DNA of 64,000 nucleotides from Prosapia bicincta (taxonomy: Eukaryota > Arthropoda > Insecta > Hemiptera > Cercopidae), in assembly GCA_036971475.1 (NCBI GenBank), contig JBAIZL010000002.1, forward strand, positions 20,122,067 to 20,186,066, in the 5' to 3' direction. Shown here one piece after another: positions 14,487 through 27,480 of the stretch (position 1 is the first letter of the stretch; each line of letters begins with the position of its first letter). The position numbers and the translations under genes are program-made. The notes beneath the pieces were generated by a model that saw only the letters and a list, made by a program, of their open reading frames with translations, made no database searches and had not been told where the DNA came from.

Positions 14487-16353
14487 CTCTGCCCATTTCT
14501 CTTTGCATTTTCTCTTCTTTTTCTTGGCTTTTTTAGATTTTTTCGACTTTGGCCTTATTGTGGTTCCTATTAATATATCGTAAAGCCTTTGCAGTTTATC
14601 CGCGCGCCCTTTTCTTTCTTCACTCCCCTGCATGGCTCTAATTCTACTCCTCATGTACTTGATCTCACCAGGCGAGAGTTGATCATCATCCTCCATAGTG
14701 GTACCCCTTATAGATGGCTCTGTCGACCACTTCATCGCCCTTATTGGCACTCTAAATGTTGGCCTTAAAAATACAAATTTTCTTGTTGACCACCTGAATG
14801 CTGGCGTTGGCCACCTAAATGATGGTTGTTGCCATTTAAACGTTGGCGGCTGCATCCTAAAAACTTTGGTGGGCCAGCTAAACCTAGGCGTCGGAACCCT
14901 ACCATATACAAAACGTGCTTCGGGAAAAGCTCTCGTAGAATATTGTGCAAACCTTTGTGTTGAAAACACTTGGGGCAATGGTTGTGGTCTATAATCAAAA
15001 ACTGGCCGGTTGGTTATCCAAACCGTCCTCACCTGTGGCAATACTCTTCTTAGCCCCGGCATTCTGTCAGACCGCCTTTGGCCAAAGGCACCCCATTCAA
15101 TCGTCATCCTTTGATACGTCGTGGTCCTTGGTGGGGACGGAGGCTGCGATCCTCTATGAAGTATTGCCTTGATCCTCTCCAAGGCCTCTACATTTCTGCC
15201 TCGTATTGTTGGAAATGTAGGGCGAAAAAACCCTCGAGTAAACATAGGATCCGTTCCGTCCACTCCTCCCGGCCTATATACTACCATTGTTGGCTTTACG
15301 TAAAACCTAGGCGTCGGCCAATATTTTTGTGGAGTATAATTTACTGTGTACATTTTAAATGTTGGTTTCAAATCAGATACTGTTTCATATTTTATTTCTT
15401 TTTCCGATTCAGATGCATTTCCATACATAGCTTTTATGTTATGCCTATCCGCATCCATATCAGTTTTCTTTTCAATGTTCGTTTCTGGTTGTTTTGTTGA
15501 TTCTGTTGTAGTGCTTATTACGTCCTTGGTATTTGTATGCGCTTCCAGTTTAGTTGTTTGTATTGTGGTTTTTATTTCATTTTTAGGCTCTTCAAATTTA
15601 ATTGTTACTTCCGTTCGTGTTGTTTCCCGCTCAGAAACTCTTTCAGTTGTATTTTCTATATGTCTACTTTCTTTCATCGATTCTCCGTTAATCGCAGGCT
15701 CTACTGCAGTAGTAGAGACGGCTTTTATCGTTGTAATGACGTCATAAGGTCTTTGTGTTACCTCCAGTCCTGGTTTACTCTGAGTGATTACATTCATCTC
15801 TCCTGTGACATAAGAGGATGCTTTAACATCTGACATACTTTCGATCTTAGGTCCAGGTTCCGTTGCATGCTCTGTAGTTTCTTTTTCTGTAACTGACTTC
15901 AGTTTAGACTTGCGGCCTCCTCGTCTTGTAGGCTTTACATCCCTTTGACGCCCTGCTTCCTCCGTAGTTCTTGATCTTGGCCTTCCTCTTCTCCTTGGAG
16001 GTTTGCTTTCTTTCTGAGTATCTGGCTGCAAGGTTGATCTGGGTCTCCGGCCTCTTCTTCGTGTCGGTTTTCTATCCTCCGTGACTCCTGCTTCTCCTTC
16101 TTTCTTTTTTCTTTTTCGTTTTTTTGATTCTCGTCTTTTAACAGCCAATCCATTGTCACTGGTATGGTTCGAACTGTTTTCAGATTTTACTTCCATATTT
16201 GATTTTGTGCTCTCCTTTCCTTTTGTTTCTTTTCCCACTTCTCTTTTGTTTTCCCCTGAACTTTTCTTCTCTTCTGTCTTTATGAAGTTTATCAGTGACA
16301 ACATTATTAGGAGTAGGAGCGCAGTTCGGTGTATCGTATTCATTTCGGCAAAC
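14487..16353 (-). CDS. Secreted low-complexity basic/aromatic-repeat protein, single large exon
   Basis: No family was recognised. The exon has a clear acceptor (GTTATGTTTTTAG before 16353) and donor (GCAGAG|GTAAGT, boundary 14487/14486). The ATG at 16343-16341 lies just inside it and opens a hydrophobic signal peptide (residues 1-22, core LLLLIMLSLINF). That makes it a better start than the ATG at 16403, which is in the upstream intron. 619 codons end in phase 0 at the donor; unspliced reading would stop two codons later. Layout: K/E/S-rich 23-90; three basic repeats about 22 residues apart containing RRRGRRPR (95-102), RRRGRPR (117-123) and TRRGGRK (139-145); Thr/Glu-rich, mucin-like 150-310; aromatic/Pro repeats of the type PxF(K/R)W 325-545; acidic EDDD 551-554; a charged, probably helical segment 557-592; Lys-rich tail 597-613. 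The RGRP cores look like AT-hooks, but the signal peptide argues for secretion. The basic clusters could equally be convertase sites or matrix-binding patches. Confidence 0.75.
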
Positions 16354-18779
16354 CTAAAAACATAACAAATATTGAGGGATTTATTCTTGAAGCCAACGAA
16401 CATGTGTAAACGGTTATATTGTGTTTAATAACCGGTTGTACCCCGTCTACATCGTTTACCGAATGTTGTTAATGGTTGTATCTTTATTAGCGGACGTATT
16501 TTTTTAACAATTTACTGAAATAATCATATAAACCCCTCAATTTGTTGAATCAATTGTTATTTTATAAGGAAACCCCTAAATTTTATCTTTCTGTAAATAA
16601 TTTAATTATGGTTTCTTTCTACTTTTAAATATTACGTTAACATAATAAAAGACCTGTATATTTTTTCAGTATTTGTAATAAATTTAATCAAATTTTATAA
16701 ATCTTAATGTCTCTTAAATATGCATAAATTTAATCTGCTCATAAGAGAAGTGAAATCTGCTAAGTTCAACATATGTTAACGTAGTCATGTCAAATAAATT
16801 AAGTAATATAGCCTAACCTTTAAACACTTGCTATGCAAACAAAAATTAAAAAAAAACATTTCCTTTGTGAAATAATCTTTTTACTTGATTGAAGTACCAC
16901 AGCTTGGCGCCGCCCTTTCGCATCTGTATTAATAACTCATAGATTTTAATTGAAGTACCTGAATGCTCGGTTAGAAAAGTAGGAGATTATCATTACTATT
17001 TTCGAATGCGTAGGTCCCACAAGTCAGGCTACAAATGTGCCAGAAATCTACACGGTAATATAAATGGTAAATAAACTGTTTTATCGCGTTTTTTTGTAAA
17101 TTCGCTACTATCAGGGACTATAGCTACAATTTTCAAGTAGACTATGAACACTTGTATTCATAATCAACAAATAGGTAAAAAAGACACTTAATAATCAACT
17201 CATTGCTTTCCAATTTTTCCTTCACTTATAACAGCTGTATTCTTAACTGTTTGAAAAAATGCAAGAGAATCGTTTAATAACATTTACAAAACCACGTTAC
17301 ACTGAAAAACTACAAACATTTCACAAACCTCGAAAACTTTGCAATGACCAAAGAGACAGTGTCAAAAGTTTCCACACCGGTTGTAACTATTCACTTGTGT
17401 GTCTGTGTGAGTGTTTTAAAATAACACTCAGGAACTGAACGAGTTCCAATATTTGATATTGGATTACAAGTATAGTCAGTGCTTGCAATAGAACTTATAC
17501 ATATTTACAGTGTCTGCCATCCCATAACTATTCAGTGTTATCATTGTAATGACATGTATAGTCAGTGCTTGCTATAGGATTACAAAATGTCTTCAGTGTT
17601 GTAATTGGAATGACATGTATAGTTAGAGCTTGCCATTGGATAGTCTAGTGTTGTCAATCCTATCAATAACATGGCATGAATGGTCAGTGATTTCCATCGG
17701 ATAGTTTCGAGTTCCCCGTGATTATCGTTGGCATGGCATGTATAGTCAGTGCTTGGCATCGTATCGTAATGTACTTTCCGCTTAGGAATGCATCGTGCAT
17801 TTAATACGCTTCTTAAAACCTAAAGCAAGTTAGATTCCATCAAACACTCTTAATGATGAAAAACTTTCTCCTAACATTTTTAAAATGATTCCAAATATAT
17901 GAATGTTCAGGATCAATGTTTTCATTACTTTCCTTAGTGTTTTTGAGTTGTTAAAATAATTAATTCTTATTTTATAAACACCTTCTTATAATAATAAATA
18001 CTTGTAAAATGTCATTTTAAATATAATCGGAATATATATATCATAATAGCGGTTAACTCATTATTGCGACATTTTTTACAAGGCCATCATATAAACAAGA
18101 AAAGTGTTCTAGCAAAAAATTTAAAAGGGATTTCTGTACTCACAAAAGTCAAGAGAGAGAGAGAGAGGGGAATAAACTATACCAACTTGATATGTTAAAA
18201 CACGTAAAATGAGACAGGTATAGAACAAGAATTAAGAAGACAGATTGAAACACAAAAAAGCAATAATATAAAATGGAAGAGGAGTAAGAGTCAATTCATT
18301 GTCGAAGATGGCCATTCAGGACGATGGAAAGAAAATGTAAAAGCATAAACATTTTCCTCACGTAAATATGTAAAATTTTACAGACTTTATATGAATAGAA
18401 TATATGAAAACTACAATGTTTTTACTTTTTAAATGTCGATTATTCTGCTTACATATATACAAAACTCCAGAGAAAGAATATTTTCTCTCTTAATTAGCTT
18501 AAACACTAAAAAAACTATCGGAACCGACATTTAATGACTTTGATTGGTTAGATTAATATAGTAAGTTTTTAAATATAATGCATTTTTGAAATAATATAGT
18601 ATATGATTAAATATGGCTTAATTTGTCATGATACAAAACACGCAATTTTATGTATATATTCCGGCTAATCTATCTGCTAGGGTTATAGAACATTCCCGAA
18701 CAAAATACAACCTTCTAAATAAGCAAGGAGCTCCTTAAGATTAGCATATTTTTCATTTCCTATCTCTACTTCTTATGCA
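16354..18779. other. Intron/5' flank, no coding exon seen
   Basis: This lies upstream of the minus-strand coding exon. The acceptor at 16354-16355 implies at least one non-coding exon further right, which I could not locate. A GA tract is at 18148-18168. Confidence 0.45.
17455..17770. repeat. Degenerate tandem repeat, about 75 bp unit
   Basis: The phrase GACATGTATAGTCAGTGCTTG recurs about four to five times in diverged form (near 17470, 17552, 17615, 17675 and 17735), interspersed with AGTGTTGT-like segments. Non-coding. Confidence 0.6.
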
Positions 18780-21300
18780 GCAATCCTTGTTACAAAGATA
18801 GTACCCACAACACTATCGTGATGCATTCATCATCTTCTAAATCCCCCAAAATAGTGTTTAATGTATTCTCTTTAATCCAAGGAGTAGGAACAATGCTACC
18901 TATAACTTTGCCCCAGTACCTAGTGTGTAACGTGTAGCAACCCTTGTTACAAAGATAGTACCCACAACACTAGCGTGATGCATTCATCATCTTCTAAGTC
19001 CCCCAAAATAGTGTTTAATCTATTCTCTTTAATCCAAGGAGTAGGAACAATGCTACCTATAACTTTGCCCCAGTACCTAGGGTGAAACGTGTAGCAACCC
19101 TTGTTACAAAGATAGTACCCACAACACTAGCGTGATGCATTCATCATCTTCTAAATCCCCCAAAATAGTGTTTAATGTATTCTCTTTATTCCAAGGAGTA
19201 GGAACAATGCTACCTATAACTTTGCCCCAGTACCTAGTGTGTAACGTGTAGCAACCCTTGTTACAAAGATAGTACCCACAACACTAGCGTGATGCATTCA
19301 TCATCTTCTATAACCCCCAAAATAGTGTTTAATGTATTGTCTTTAATCCAAGGAGTAGGAACAATGCTACCTATAACTTTGCCCCAGTAACTAGTGTGTA
19401 ACGTGTAGCAACCCTTGTTACAAAGATAGTACCCACAACACTAGCGTGATGCATTCATCATCTTCTATATCCCCCAAAATAATGTTTAATGTATTCTCTT
19501 TAATTAAAGGAGTAGGAACAATGCTACCTATAACTTTGCCCCAGTAGCTAGTGTGTAACGTGTAGCAACACTTGTTACAAAGATAGTACCCACAACACTA
19601 GCGTGATGCATTCATCATCTTCTAAATCCCCCAAAATAGTGTTTAATGTATTCTCTTTAATCCAAAGGGTAGGAACAATGCTACCTATAACTTTGCCCCA
19701 GTAGCTAGTGTGTAACGTGTAGCAACCCTTGTTACAAAGATAGTACCCACAACACTAGCGTGATGCATTCATCATCTTCTATAACCCCCAAAATAGTGTT
19801 TAATGTATTGTCTTTAATCCAAGGAGTAGGAACAATGCTACCTATAACTTTGCCCCAGTACCTAGTGTGAAACGTGTAGCAACCCTTGTTACAAAGATAG
19901 TACCCACAACACTAGCGTGATGCATTCATCATCTTCTAAATCCCCCAAAATAGTGTTTAATGTATTCTCTTTAATCCAAGGAGTAGGAACAATGCTACCT
20001 ATAACTTTGCCCCAGTAGCTAGTGTGTAACGTGTAGCAACCCTTGTTACAAAGATAGTACCCACAACACTAGCGTGATGCATTCATCATCTTCTAAATCC
20101 CCCAAAATAGTGTTTAATGTATTCTCTTTAATCCAAGGAGTAGGAACAATGCTACCTATAACTTTGCCCCAGTAGCTAGTGTGTAACGTGTAGCAACCCT
20201 TGTTACAAAGATAGTACCCACAACACTAGCGTGATGCATTCATCATCTTCTATAACCCCCAAAATAGTGTTTAATGTATTGTCTTTAATCCAAGGAGTAG
20301 GAACAATGCTACCTATAACTTTGCCCCAGTACCTAGTGTGAAACGTGTAGCAACCCTTGTTACAAAGATAGTACCCACAACACTAGCGTGATGCATTCAT
20401 CATCTTCTAAATCCCCCAAAATAGTGTTTAATGTATTCTCTTTAATCCAAAGGGTAGGAACAATGCTACCTATAACTTTGCCCCAGTACCTAGTGTGCAA
20501 CGTGTAGCAACCCTTGTTACAAAGATAGTACCCACAACACTAGCGTGATGCATTCATCATCTTCTATAACCCCCAAAATAGTGTTTAATGTATTCTCTTT
20601 AATCCAAGGAGTAGGAACAATGCTACCTATAACTTTGCCCCAGTACCTAGTGTGAAACGTGTAGCAACCCTTGTTACAAAGATAGTACCCACAACACTAG
20701 CGTGATGCATTCATCATCTTCTATATCCCCCAAAATAATGTTTAATGTATTCTCTTTAATCCAAGGAGTAGGAACAACGCTACCTATAACTTTGCCCCAG
20801 TACCTAGTGTGTAACGTGTAGCAACACTTGTTACAAAGATAGTACCCACAACACTAGCGTGATGCATTCATCATCTTCTATATCCCCCAAAATAATGTTT
20901 AATGTATTCTCTTTAATCCAAGGAGTAGGAACAACGCTACCTATAACTTTGCCCCAGTACCTAGTGTGTAACGTGTAGCAACACTTGTTACAAAGATAGT
21001 ACCCACAGCACTAGCGTGATGCATTCATCATCTTCTATATCCCCCAAAATAATGTTTAATGTATTCTCTTTAATCCAAGGAGTAGGAACAACGCTACCTA
21101 TAACTTTGCCCCAGTAGCTAGTGTGTAACGTGTAGCAACCCTTGTTACAAAGATAGTACCCACAACACTAGCGTGATGCATTCATCATCTTCTATATCCC
21201 CCAAAATAATGTTTAATGTATTCTCTTTAATCCAAGGAGTAGGAACAATGCTATCTATAACTTTGGCCCCAGTACCTAGTGTGTAACGTGTAGCAACCCT
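18780..21300. repeat. Satellite array, 157-bp monomer, homogeneous part
   Basis: About 16 nearly identical tandem monomers. The phrase CCTTGTTACAAAGATAGTAC recurs exactly every 157 bp (18789, 18946 and 19103 for the GTTAC position). Monomers differ by a few substitutions that are shared between neighbours (for example AAATCCCCC versus ATAACCCCC), suggesting local homogenisation in small multi-monomer blocks. Non-coding. Confidence 0.95.
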
Positions 21301-23720
21301 TGTTCGATAGATAGTACCCTAGGGAGGTATTTTCATCATCTTCTATATCGCAGAAGAATACGTTTTAATCCAAGGAGTAGGAACAATGCTACCTTTAACT
21401 TTCCCCAGTACCTAGTGTGTAACGTGTAGCAACCCTTGTTCAATAGATAGTAAGCTAGGGAAGTCCTTTCATCATCTTCTATATCGCAGAAAAAGACGTT
21501 TATTGTAATCGCCCTAATCCAGGAAGAGATAATAATAACGCTAATAATAGCATCCCCCCTCCATCTAGAATGTAATAAGTAACAACCCAATTAAATAGAT
21601 AGCAACCTAAAACACTGGGGTGGTGTTTTCATCATTTTATATATTGGAGAAGTGGACGTTCATGGTAGTAGGGTTAATCAAGGGTGTAGTGACGATTCTA
21701 CCCATAACCTAGCCACCGCTCCTAGAGTATAACGGGTAGCGACTCTTGTTAAATAGATAATAGCCTACAACACTGGGGCGGTGCTTTCATCTTATATATA
21801 TAATGCAGAAGTGGAAGTTCATGGTAGTAGCATTATTCCAGGGTGTACTAACAATTCTACCCATAACCTAGCCACCGTTCCAGGAGTGTAATGAAGAGGG
21901 ACTCTTGTTAAATAGATAGTAGCATACAACACTAGGGCGGTGCTTTCATCATATATATAATGCAGAAGTGGACGTTCATGGTAGTAGCATTATTCCAGGG
22001 TGTACTAACAATTCTACCCATAACCTAGCCACCGTTCCAGGAGTGTAATGAAGAGGGACTTTTGTTAAATAGATAGTAGCCTACACCACTAGGGCGATGT
22101 TTTCATCATTTCATATATTGCAAAAGTGGACATTTATGGTAGTTGCATTATTCCAGGGTGTAGTTACGTTTCTACCAATAACCTAGCCGCCGTTCCTAGA
22201 GTATAACGGGTAGTGAATCTTATTAAATAGATAGTAGCCTATAACAATAGGGCGGTGCTTTCATCATTTCATATATTGCAAAAGTGGACATTTATGGTAG
22301 TTGCATTATTCCAGGGTGTAGTTACGTTTCTACCAATAACCTAGCCGCCGTTCCTAGAGTATAACGGGTAGTGAATCTTATTAAATAGATAGTTGCCTAT
22401 AACAATAGGGCGGTGCTTTCATCATTTCATATATTGCAGAAGTGAACCTTCATGGAAGTAACATTAATCCAGGGTGTACTAACTATTCTACCCATAACCT
22501 AGCCACCGTTCCAGGAATGTAATGGAGAGGGACTCTTGTTAAATAGATAGTAGCCTACACCACTAGGGCGATGTTTTCATCATTTCAGATATTGCAGAAG
22601 TGGACGTTTTTGGTAGTAGCATTATTCCAGGGTGTGCTAACTATTCTACCCATAACCTAGCCACCGTTCCAGGAGTGTAATGGAGAGGGACTCTTGTTAA
22701 ATAGATAGTAGCCTACATCACTAGGGCGATGTTTTCATCATTTCAGATATTGCAGAAGTGGATGTTCATGGTAGTAACATTGAACCAGCTAGTAGTAACG
22801 ATTCTATCCATAACCTTTCCACCGTTCCCAGAGTGTAACGAGTAGCGACTCTTAATAAATAGATAGTAGCCTACATCACTAGGGCGATGTTTTCATCATT
22901 TCATATTTTGCAGAAGTGGACGATTATGGTAGTAACATTATTCCAGGGTGTAGTTACGAATCTACCCATAACCTTGCCACTGTTACTACAGTGTATCCGT
23001 TAAATAGTGAATCTTAATTAATGGATAGTAGCCTACAACACTAGGGCGGTGCATTCATCATTTCATATATTGCAGAAGTGGACGTTCATGGTAGTAGCAT
23101 TATTCCAGGCTGTAGTAAAGATTCTACCCATAACCTTGCCACCATTTCCAGAGTGTAACGAGTAACGACTCTTAATAAATAGATATTGGCCTACAACACT
23201 AGGGCGGTGCATACATCATTTCATATATTGCAGAAGTGGACGTTCATGGTAGTAGCATTATTCCAGGCTGTAGTAACGATTCTACCCATAACCTTGCCAC
23301 CATTTCCAGAGTGTAACGAGTAGCGACTCTTAATAAATAGATAGTGGCCTACAACACTAAGACGCTGCTTTCATCATTTCATATTTTGCAGAAGTGGACG
23401 TTATGGTAGTAACATTATTCCAGGGTGTAGTAACGATTCTACCCATAACCTTGCAACCGTTAATACAGTGTAACGGATAGTGAATCTTACTAAATAGATA
23501 GTAGCCTACAACACTAAGGCGGTTTTTTTATCATTTCATATATTGCAGAAGTGGACGTTCATGGTAGTAACATTATCCAGCTAGTAGTAACGAGTCTACC
23601 CATAACCTTGCCACCATTTCCAGAGTGTAACGAGTAGCGACTCTTAACAAATAGATAGTACCCTACAATACTAGGGCGATGCTTCCAGCATCTTCTTTGT
23701 CCCACAAGAAGTCTTTCAGT
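21301..23720. repeat. Satellite array, diverged part of the 157-bp family
   Basis: The same period (157-159 bp) continues with a strongly diverged monomer. The skeleton is shared with the left part: ATAGATAGTAGCCTACAACAC against AAAGATAGTACCCACAACAC, then a TTCATCAT block, then TACCCATAACCT against TACCTATAACTT. About 15 monomers. Transitional monomers lie at 21300-21600. The minus-strand open frame at 21336-21590 falls inside it and is not a gene. Confidence 0.9.
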
Positions 23721-24175
23721 GTATTTTTTTAAATCCTGACCGTATTATCAATCCTACCCTAATACATTTGCTCACCTTTCAACCACGAGGACGTCACTAT
23801 TTGATTGATTTAATATAATTTTGAAACTTATTCCTGAAATTCGTCTAATTTGGTCACATCCATTGTACATTATATTTCTACGTATTGAAAGAAAGTTTGC
23901 ACACCCGTCATATACGTTCAAAACCAGATTAAAACCGGTAAGGAACAGTTTAGCAAAACACTTGATATTATTTAAGGTCGTTCTAGTTTTCAAAGTCATT
24001 ATTGATTATTCACTGCCTCCATTTCTCTGATACATTTTTTACATGATACTGAAGAGAAGATGGGAAACGAGCTGTTTCAAGGTCATAGAAGAAAAAAGCT
24101 AAAATCTACGAACGTCAATCTACTAGAGCTTTGGCATAGTTCGGAATATATGAGAGATGTTAAGAAAGACTTGCT
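23721..24175. other. Flank between satellite and duplicated unit
   Basis: Unique-looking AT-rich sequence with two short overlapping open frames (23772-23999 minus, 23821-24030 plus) that resemble nothing. It ends where homology to the right-hand copies begins, at CCGTGATTTATGGGC (24176). Confidence 0.5.
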
Positions 24176-24509
24176 CCGTGATTTATGGGCAAAACAATTA
24201 CTTAAGAAAGAGTAAAACATATTCTTTTTTGCATTTGTTGCTCAAAGAACTTTGTGATTGATTTAGGAAATCATAATTGAAAGTTGTAGTTTACAACACC
24301 AAAACGAGCAACATAATATTGTTTTAGAAAAACATTTTTTTATTGTACACTTATTCATGAATTACTGCACCATGTTTTCATTTTTGTTTTTTCCACTTTA
24401 CTCTGAGCCTTCACTAAATTAGACTTTCATTCTATGAATATCCCCTTAGGAAGATTTGATAGACAAAATAATAATTAGGTCAGCTAAAGACAAAAAAACA
24501 TGTTGCTCT

Positions 24510-25194
24510 ACATGTTCCAAAATTATGTTTACAGTTTTAACAATAAAGCATATTTCGTTGTGTTCTGTAGTGACAGATACAAAGGTTAGACGTGTTTTGG
24601 TGTGCTTTGCTGTTTTTTGTTTAAAAAAAAATTGATCAAAACATTTTCAAAGAGTTTGTGTAAATCATAGAATTAAATGGTTCAAGACCAGTGGTATACA
24701 GCGAGTATGATTTGAGTAAAAATAATGTTTATAAGTGGTGGAAGCTCTTCCGAAATAGCAGAGAAGATGCCAGGAACCTCGCTTTGAACACTCCAAACAC
24801 CCCTAGGAAACTAAGAAGCAGGAACGGAAATATGCTTGGATAGTAGTCGAACCATTATTAGAGACGTTGGTGAGGATGGTGGCTCGTGCCTTGGAAGTGC
24901 GGGAAAGCCATTAATGGCTTTTGCAACACGATAATTTACCTGCTCACTCATCGTACCTTGTGAGAGGTGTTTAGTCATAAACGAAAACCACAATCATACG
25001 TCAGTCACCATATTCAACAGATTTGTCTGCGAATTTTTCCCTTTCTCAAAATTTTTACAAATTTATGATGCAAAATTATTTGACCATATATTTTATAGCA
25101 GAACAATCCAGCACACCACAACTCCTCAATATCTGTCTAAAGTAAACTATATATGTTTTATTGTTGAAACTGTATACATATCTTCAGAACATGC
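24510..25194 (+). mobile_element. Internally deleted mariner-like element
   Basis: Plus-strand translation gives broken mariner transposase pieces in the right order. A helix-turn-helix end, VYKWWKLFRNSREDA, is at about 24727-24771. SRTIIRDVGEDGGSCLGS follows at 24843-24900 and matches the family's RRITIREV...GSC region. Then, after loss of the middle including the first catalytic Asp, comes DNLPAHSSYLVRGV (24930-24971, second catalytic Asp motif) and TKTTIIRQSPYSTDLS (24979 on, family PYSPDLAP). Frames shift and stops intervene. About 90 bases at the ends (24510-24600 and 25110-25194) are diverged inverted repeats containing CAGTTT(T/C)AACAATAAA, the probable TIRs. Family assignment is from recalled motifs. 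Confidence 0.7.
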
Positions 25195-25849
25195 GTACCA
25201 ACACAACACAACAAAACAAATCAAAAACAGAATGTACGTTGCCCTCGAAATTTAAATAATTCCTACGTTTTTTATAAGGTCGTTGTACATTGTTACTATG
25301 ATCATTTTTACATAACTCTATTGCCAAACGTATACGATTTAAGATATGTTTCGATATACAAAAATAATATTAATAAAATAAGCTAACCGTTTGCTGAACT
25401 AACTTAACCAGAAACTTTGTTGCTAGATTAGATATTACTAAAGGCAGTAGGAAGTATTTTATAATAAAATATTTGGTTTAGAGAGTTTTTTATGTGCGGT
25501 TGGTTATGTAAGTATTTTTTTCAAATTTCAACAATTTATAGTTTGTGATATTAAAACCACTTTCTCCTTGTTTATAATGTTTGAGTAACATGTGTATAAA
25601 TAAAAAAGGATTTGACAAATGGTCAAAACGAAATTGATTTATCCAGTGTAACACAGTGGCCTGTTAAATTGCAAAAAAAATCCTCTATTAAGATAACAAA
25701 ATATAACTGTTTTCCAAACCTTGTGTTCTTCAATTGTTTATGTATATGGAATTGTATTTATATTCATGTGAATTATACAGATTTGGGTTAAAGTAATTAT
25801 TGTTATAACATATAGAAATAGTAGATGTATAAATAGAATTATCATAGTA

Positions 25850-25853
<4 letters not shown>

Positions 25854-25914
<61 letters not shown>
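25854..25914. repeat. TA microsatellite
   Basis: About 60 bp of TA dinucleotide. The matching position in the inverted copy (50360-50398) is shorter. Confidence 0.95.
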
Positions 25915-25918
<4 letters not shown>

Positions 25919-26999
25919 TAAAACCTACAAAATACGTATTTGGAATTTGTCTTACGTGTTTCGGATTTGGAAAATTCATATAGCCTTACAATGGACACAC
26001 CAATGTCAGAGGGATAAATTCAAAAAGAAATATTATCCTAGCGTAAGCGTAATACGACACTTTAATCATATTCACTACCGTATCCCCGAACTGTAACGAA
26101 GCGTTTTAGAATTTTGATTGACAAAAATTCCAAATTACAGAATCTACACTGCTAATAAAGTGGGAGGGTTATCTCCTGATATGAAACTGTTTGGAGACGA
26201 TTGCGTAATCGTCTGCTCCACGTTTTTATTTAATCTTAAAAATGCATATCACGTGACAAAATACAGTCAGTGGACATAGTTTGGTCACCATTTTGAGTGT
26301 ACCATGCGTATGTTTACATGCAGTGGTTTACTAATAGCACATCTAGATGCACTTTTATCTAGTTAACTAAAACTTTCAAGTAACTGTGAATTTTTTTTAA
26401 CGAGAGTAAACAATTGTTACAATTTTCCCGCCAAATCGAGACATTGTTTTGGTATGAAAATACAAATTTTATAGTTTTAAGAAGTGAGTTATAAAATAGT
26501 AGCGGTAATATAAAAATGCGTCGACTTCCCACTTTGAACTTTAAATTTGAATGATAATTAGTGGCAGAAACACGACTTGCTATGTATGACAGGTAAGCCA
26601 CAAAGTGTTAAATAAGCTGTTTCAATGTGGTTAGTTGCGGATTCTCATAAACATGTGTTTGTACATTGTTATAGAAACTCTTGATACGTTTCGCTTAACA
26701 ATCTGTTCTCTGTTTGCTCTGTGGTCGTGTGGATGCTCATGAACAAAACATAAATATCAATGACGAGCCAATGTACTTTCTTTATACAGTAGGCTTTAGC
26801 TTTAATACCTAACAGTTATGTTCCTGTTAGAAATGTTAGGGACCTTGATTTGTTTACTTGCCCTACTTCCCTCCGCTTTCAGCACTTGAAATTTCGATAT
26901 TTTTTCGAATATCATAATGAATTAATATTTATAGTATACAAATAATGAATGAAAGACACCGAGTATAAAAAAGGAGTAGAAGAAGAAAGTGACAGAGAT

Positions 27000-27480
27000 A
27001 TAAAAAAGAGATATAGGGAGAAAAATATCAAAAAGGGTTTATATTTACTAAAGGGAAAGAGAGGGGGAGAAAGTAAAAACGACAAAGTAAAAAAGGCTGA
27101 ATATAAATAAAGGGAGAGAGAAACATAGTGTTAGAGACGAGATAGAGTATACGAATGATGGAGTGAAAGAAACCAAGTATAAAAAAGAGAGTAGAAACAG
27201 ACAGCGACAGAGATATAAAGAAAAGACATATAGGGAGAAAAATGAGAGAGACTGGGCGAGTTGAAGAGATCCAGTATAGGAAAAGAGAGAGAGAGAGATT
27301 GCAAAAGAGGGAGAAGAGGGTAAAAGACACAGAGAAAAAAAGAAAGGAGAGATACAGTGAATGAGACAAATAATAAGAGAAAGAGATAGGGAGAGGGACA
27401 GTGACCGAGATTCAGACATATAGAGATAAGGAGGACGAGAGAAAATGAGAGACAGACAGAGAGTCAGAAGAGAGAAATAT
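27000..27480. repeat. GA-rich low-complexity block
   Basis: Purine-rich GAGA/GAAAG sequence. It gives long open frames on the minus strand (27028-27419), rich in Ser, Leu and Phe, which are compositional artefacts. Its CT-rich mirror is at 48850-49340. A smaller block at 28760-28920 mirrors 47220-47340. Confidence 0.85.

Noticed and set aside
24811..24993. 60-codon minus-strand frame conserved in three copies
   Set aside because: Conserved only because the segment is duplicated. The real signal is the mariner transposase read on the plus strand.
27028..27419. Ser/Leu/Phe-rich minus-strand open frames
   Set aside because: Translations of a GA-rich low-complexity block. The mirror frames at 47092-47420 and 48909-49139 come from the inverted copy. 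No start context or domain.
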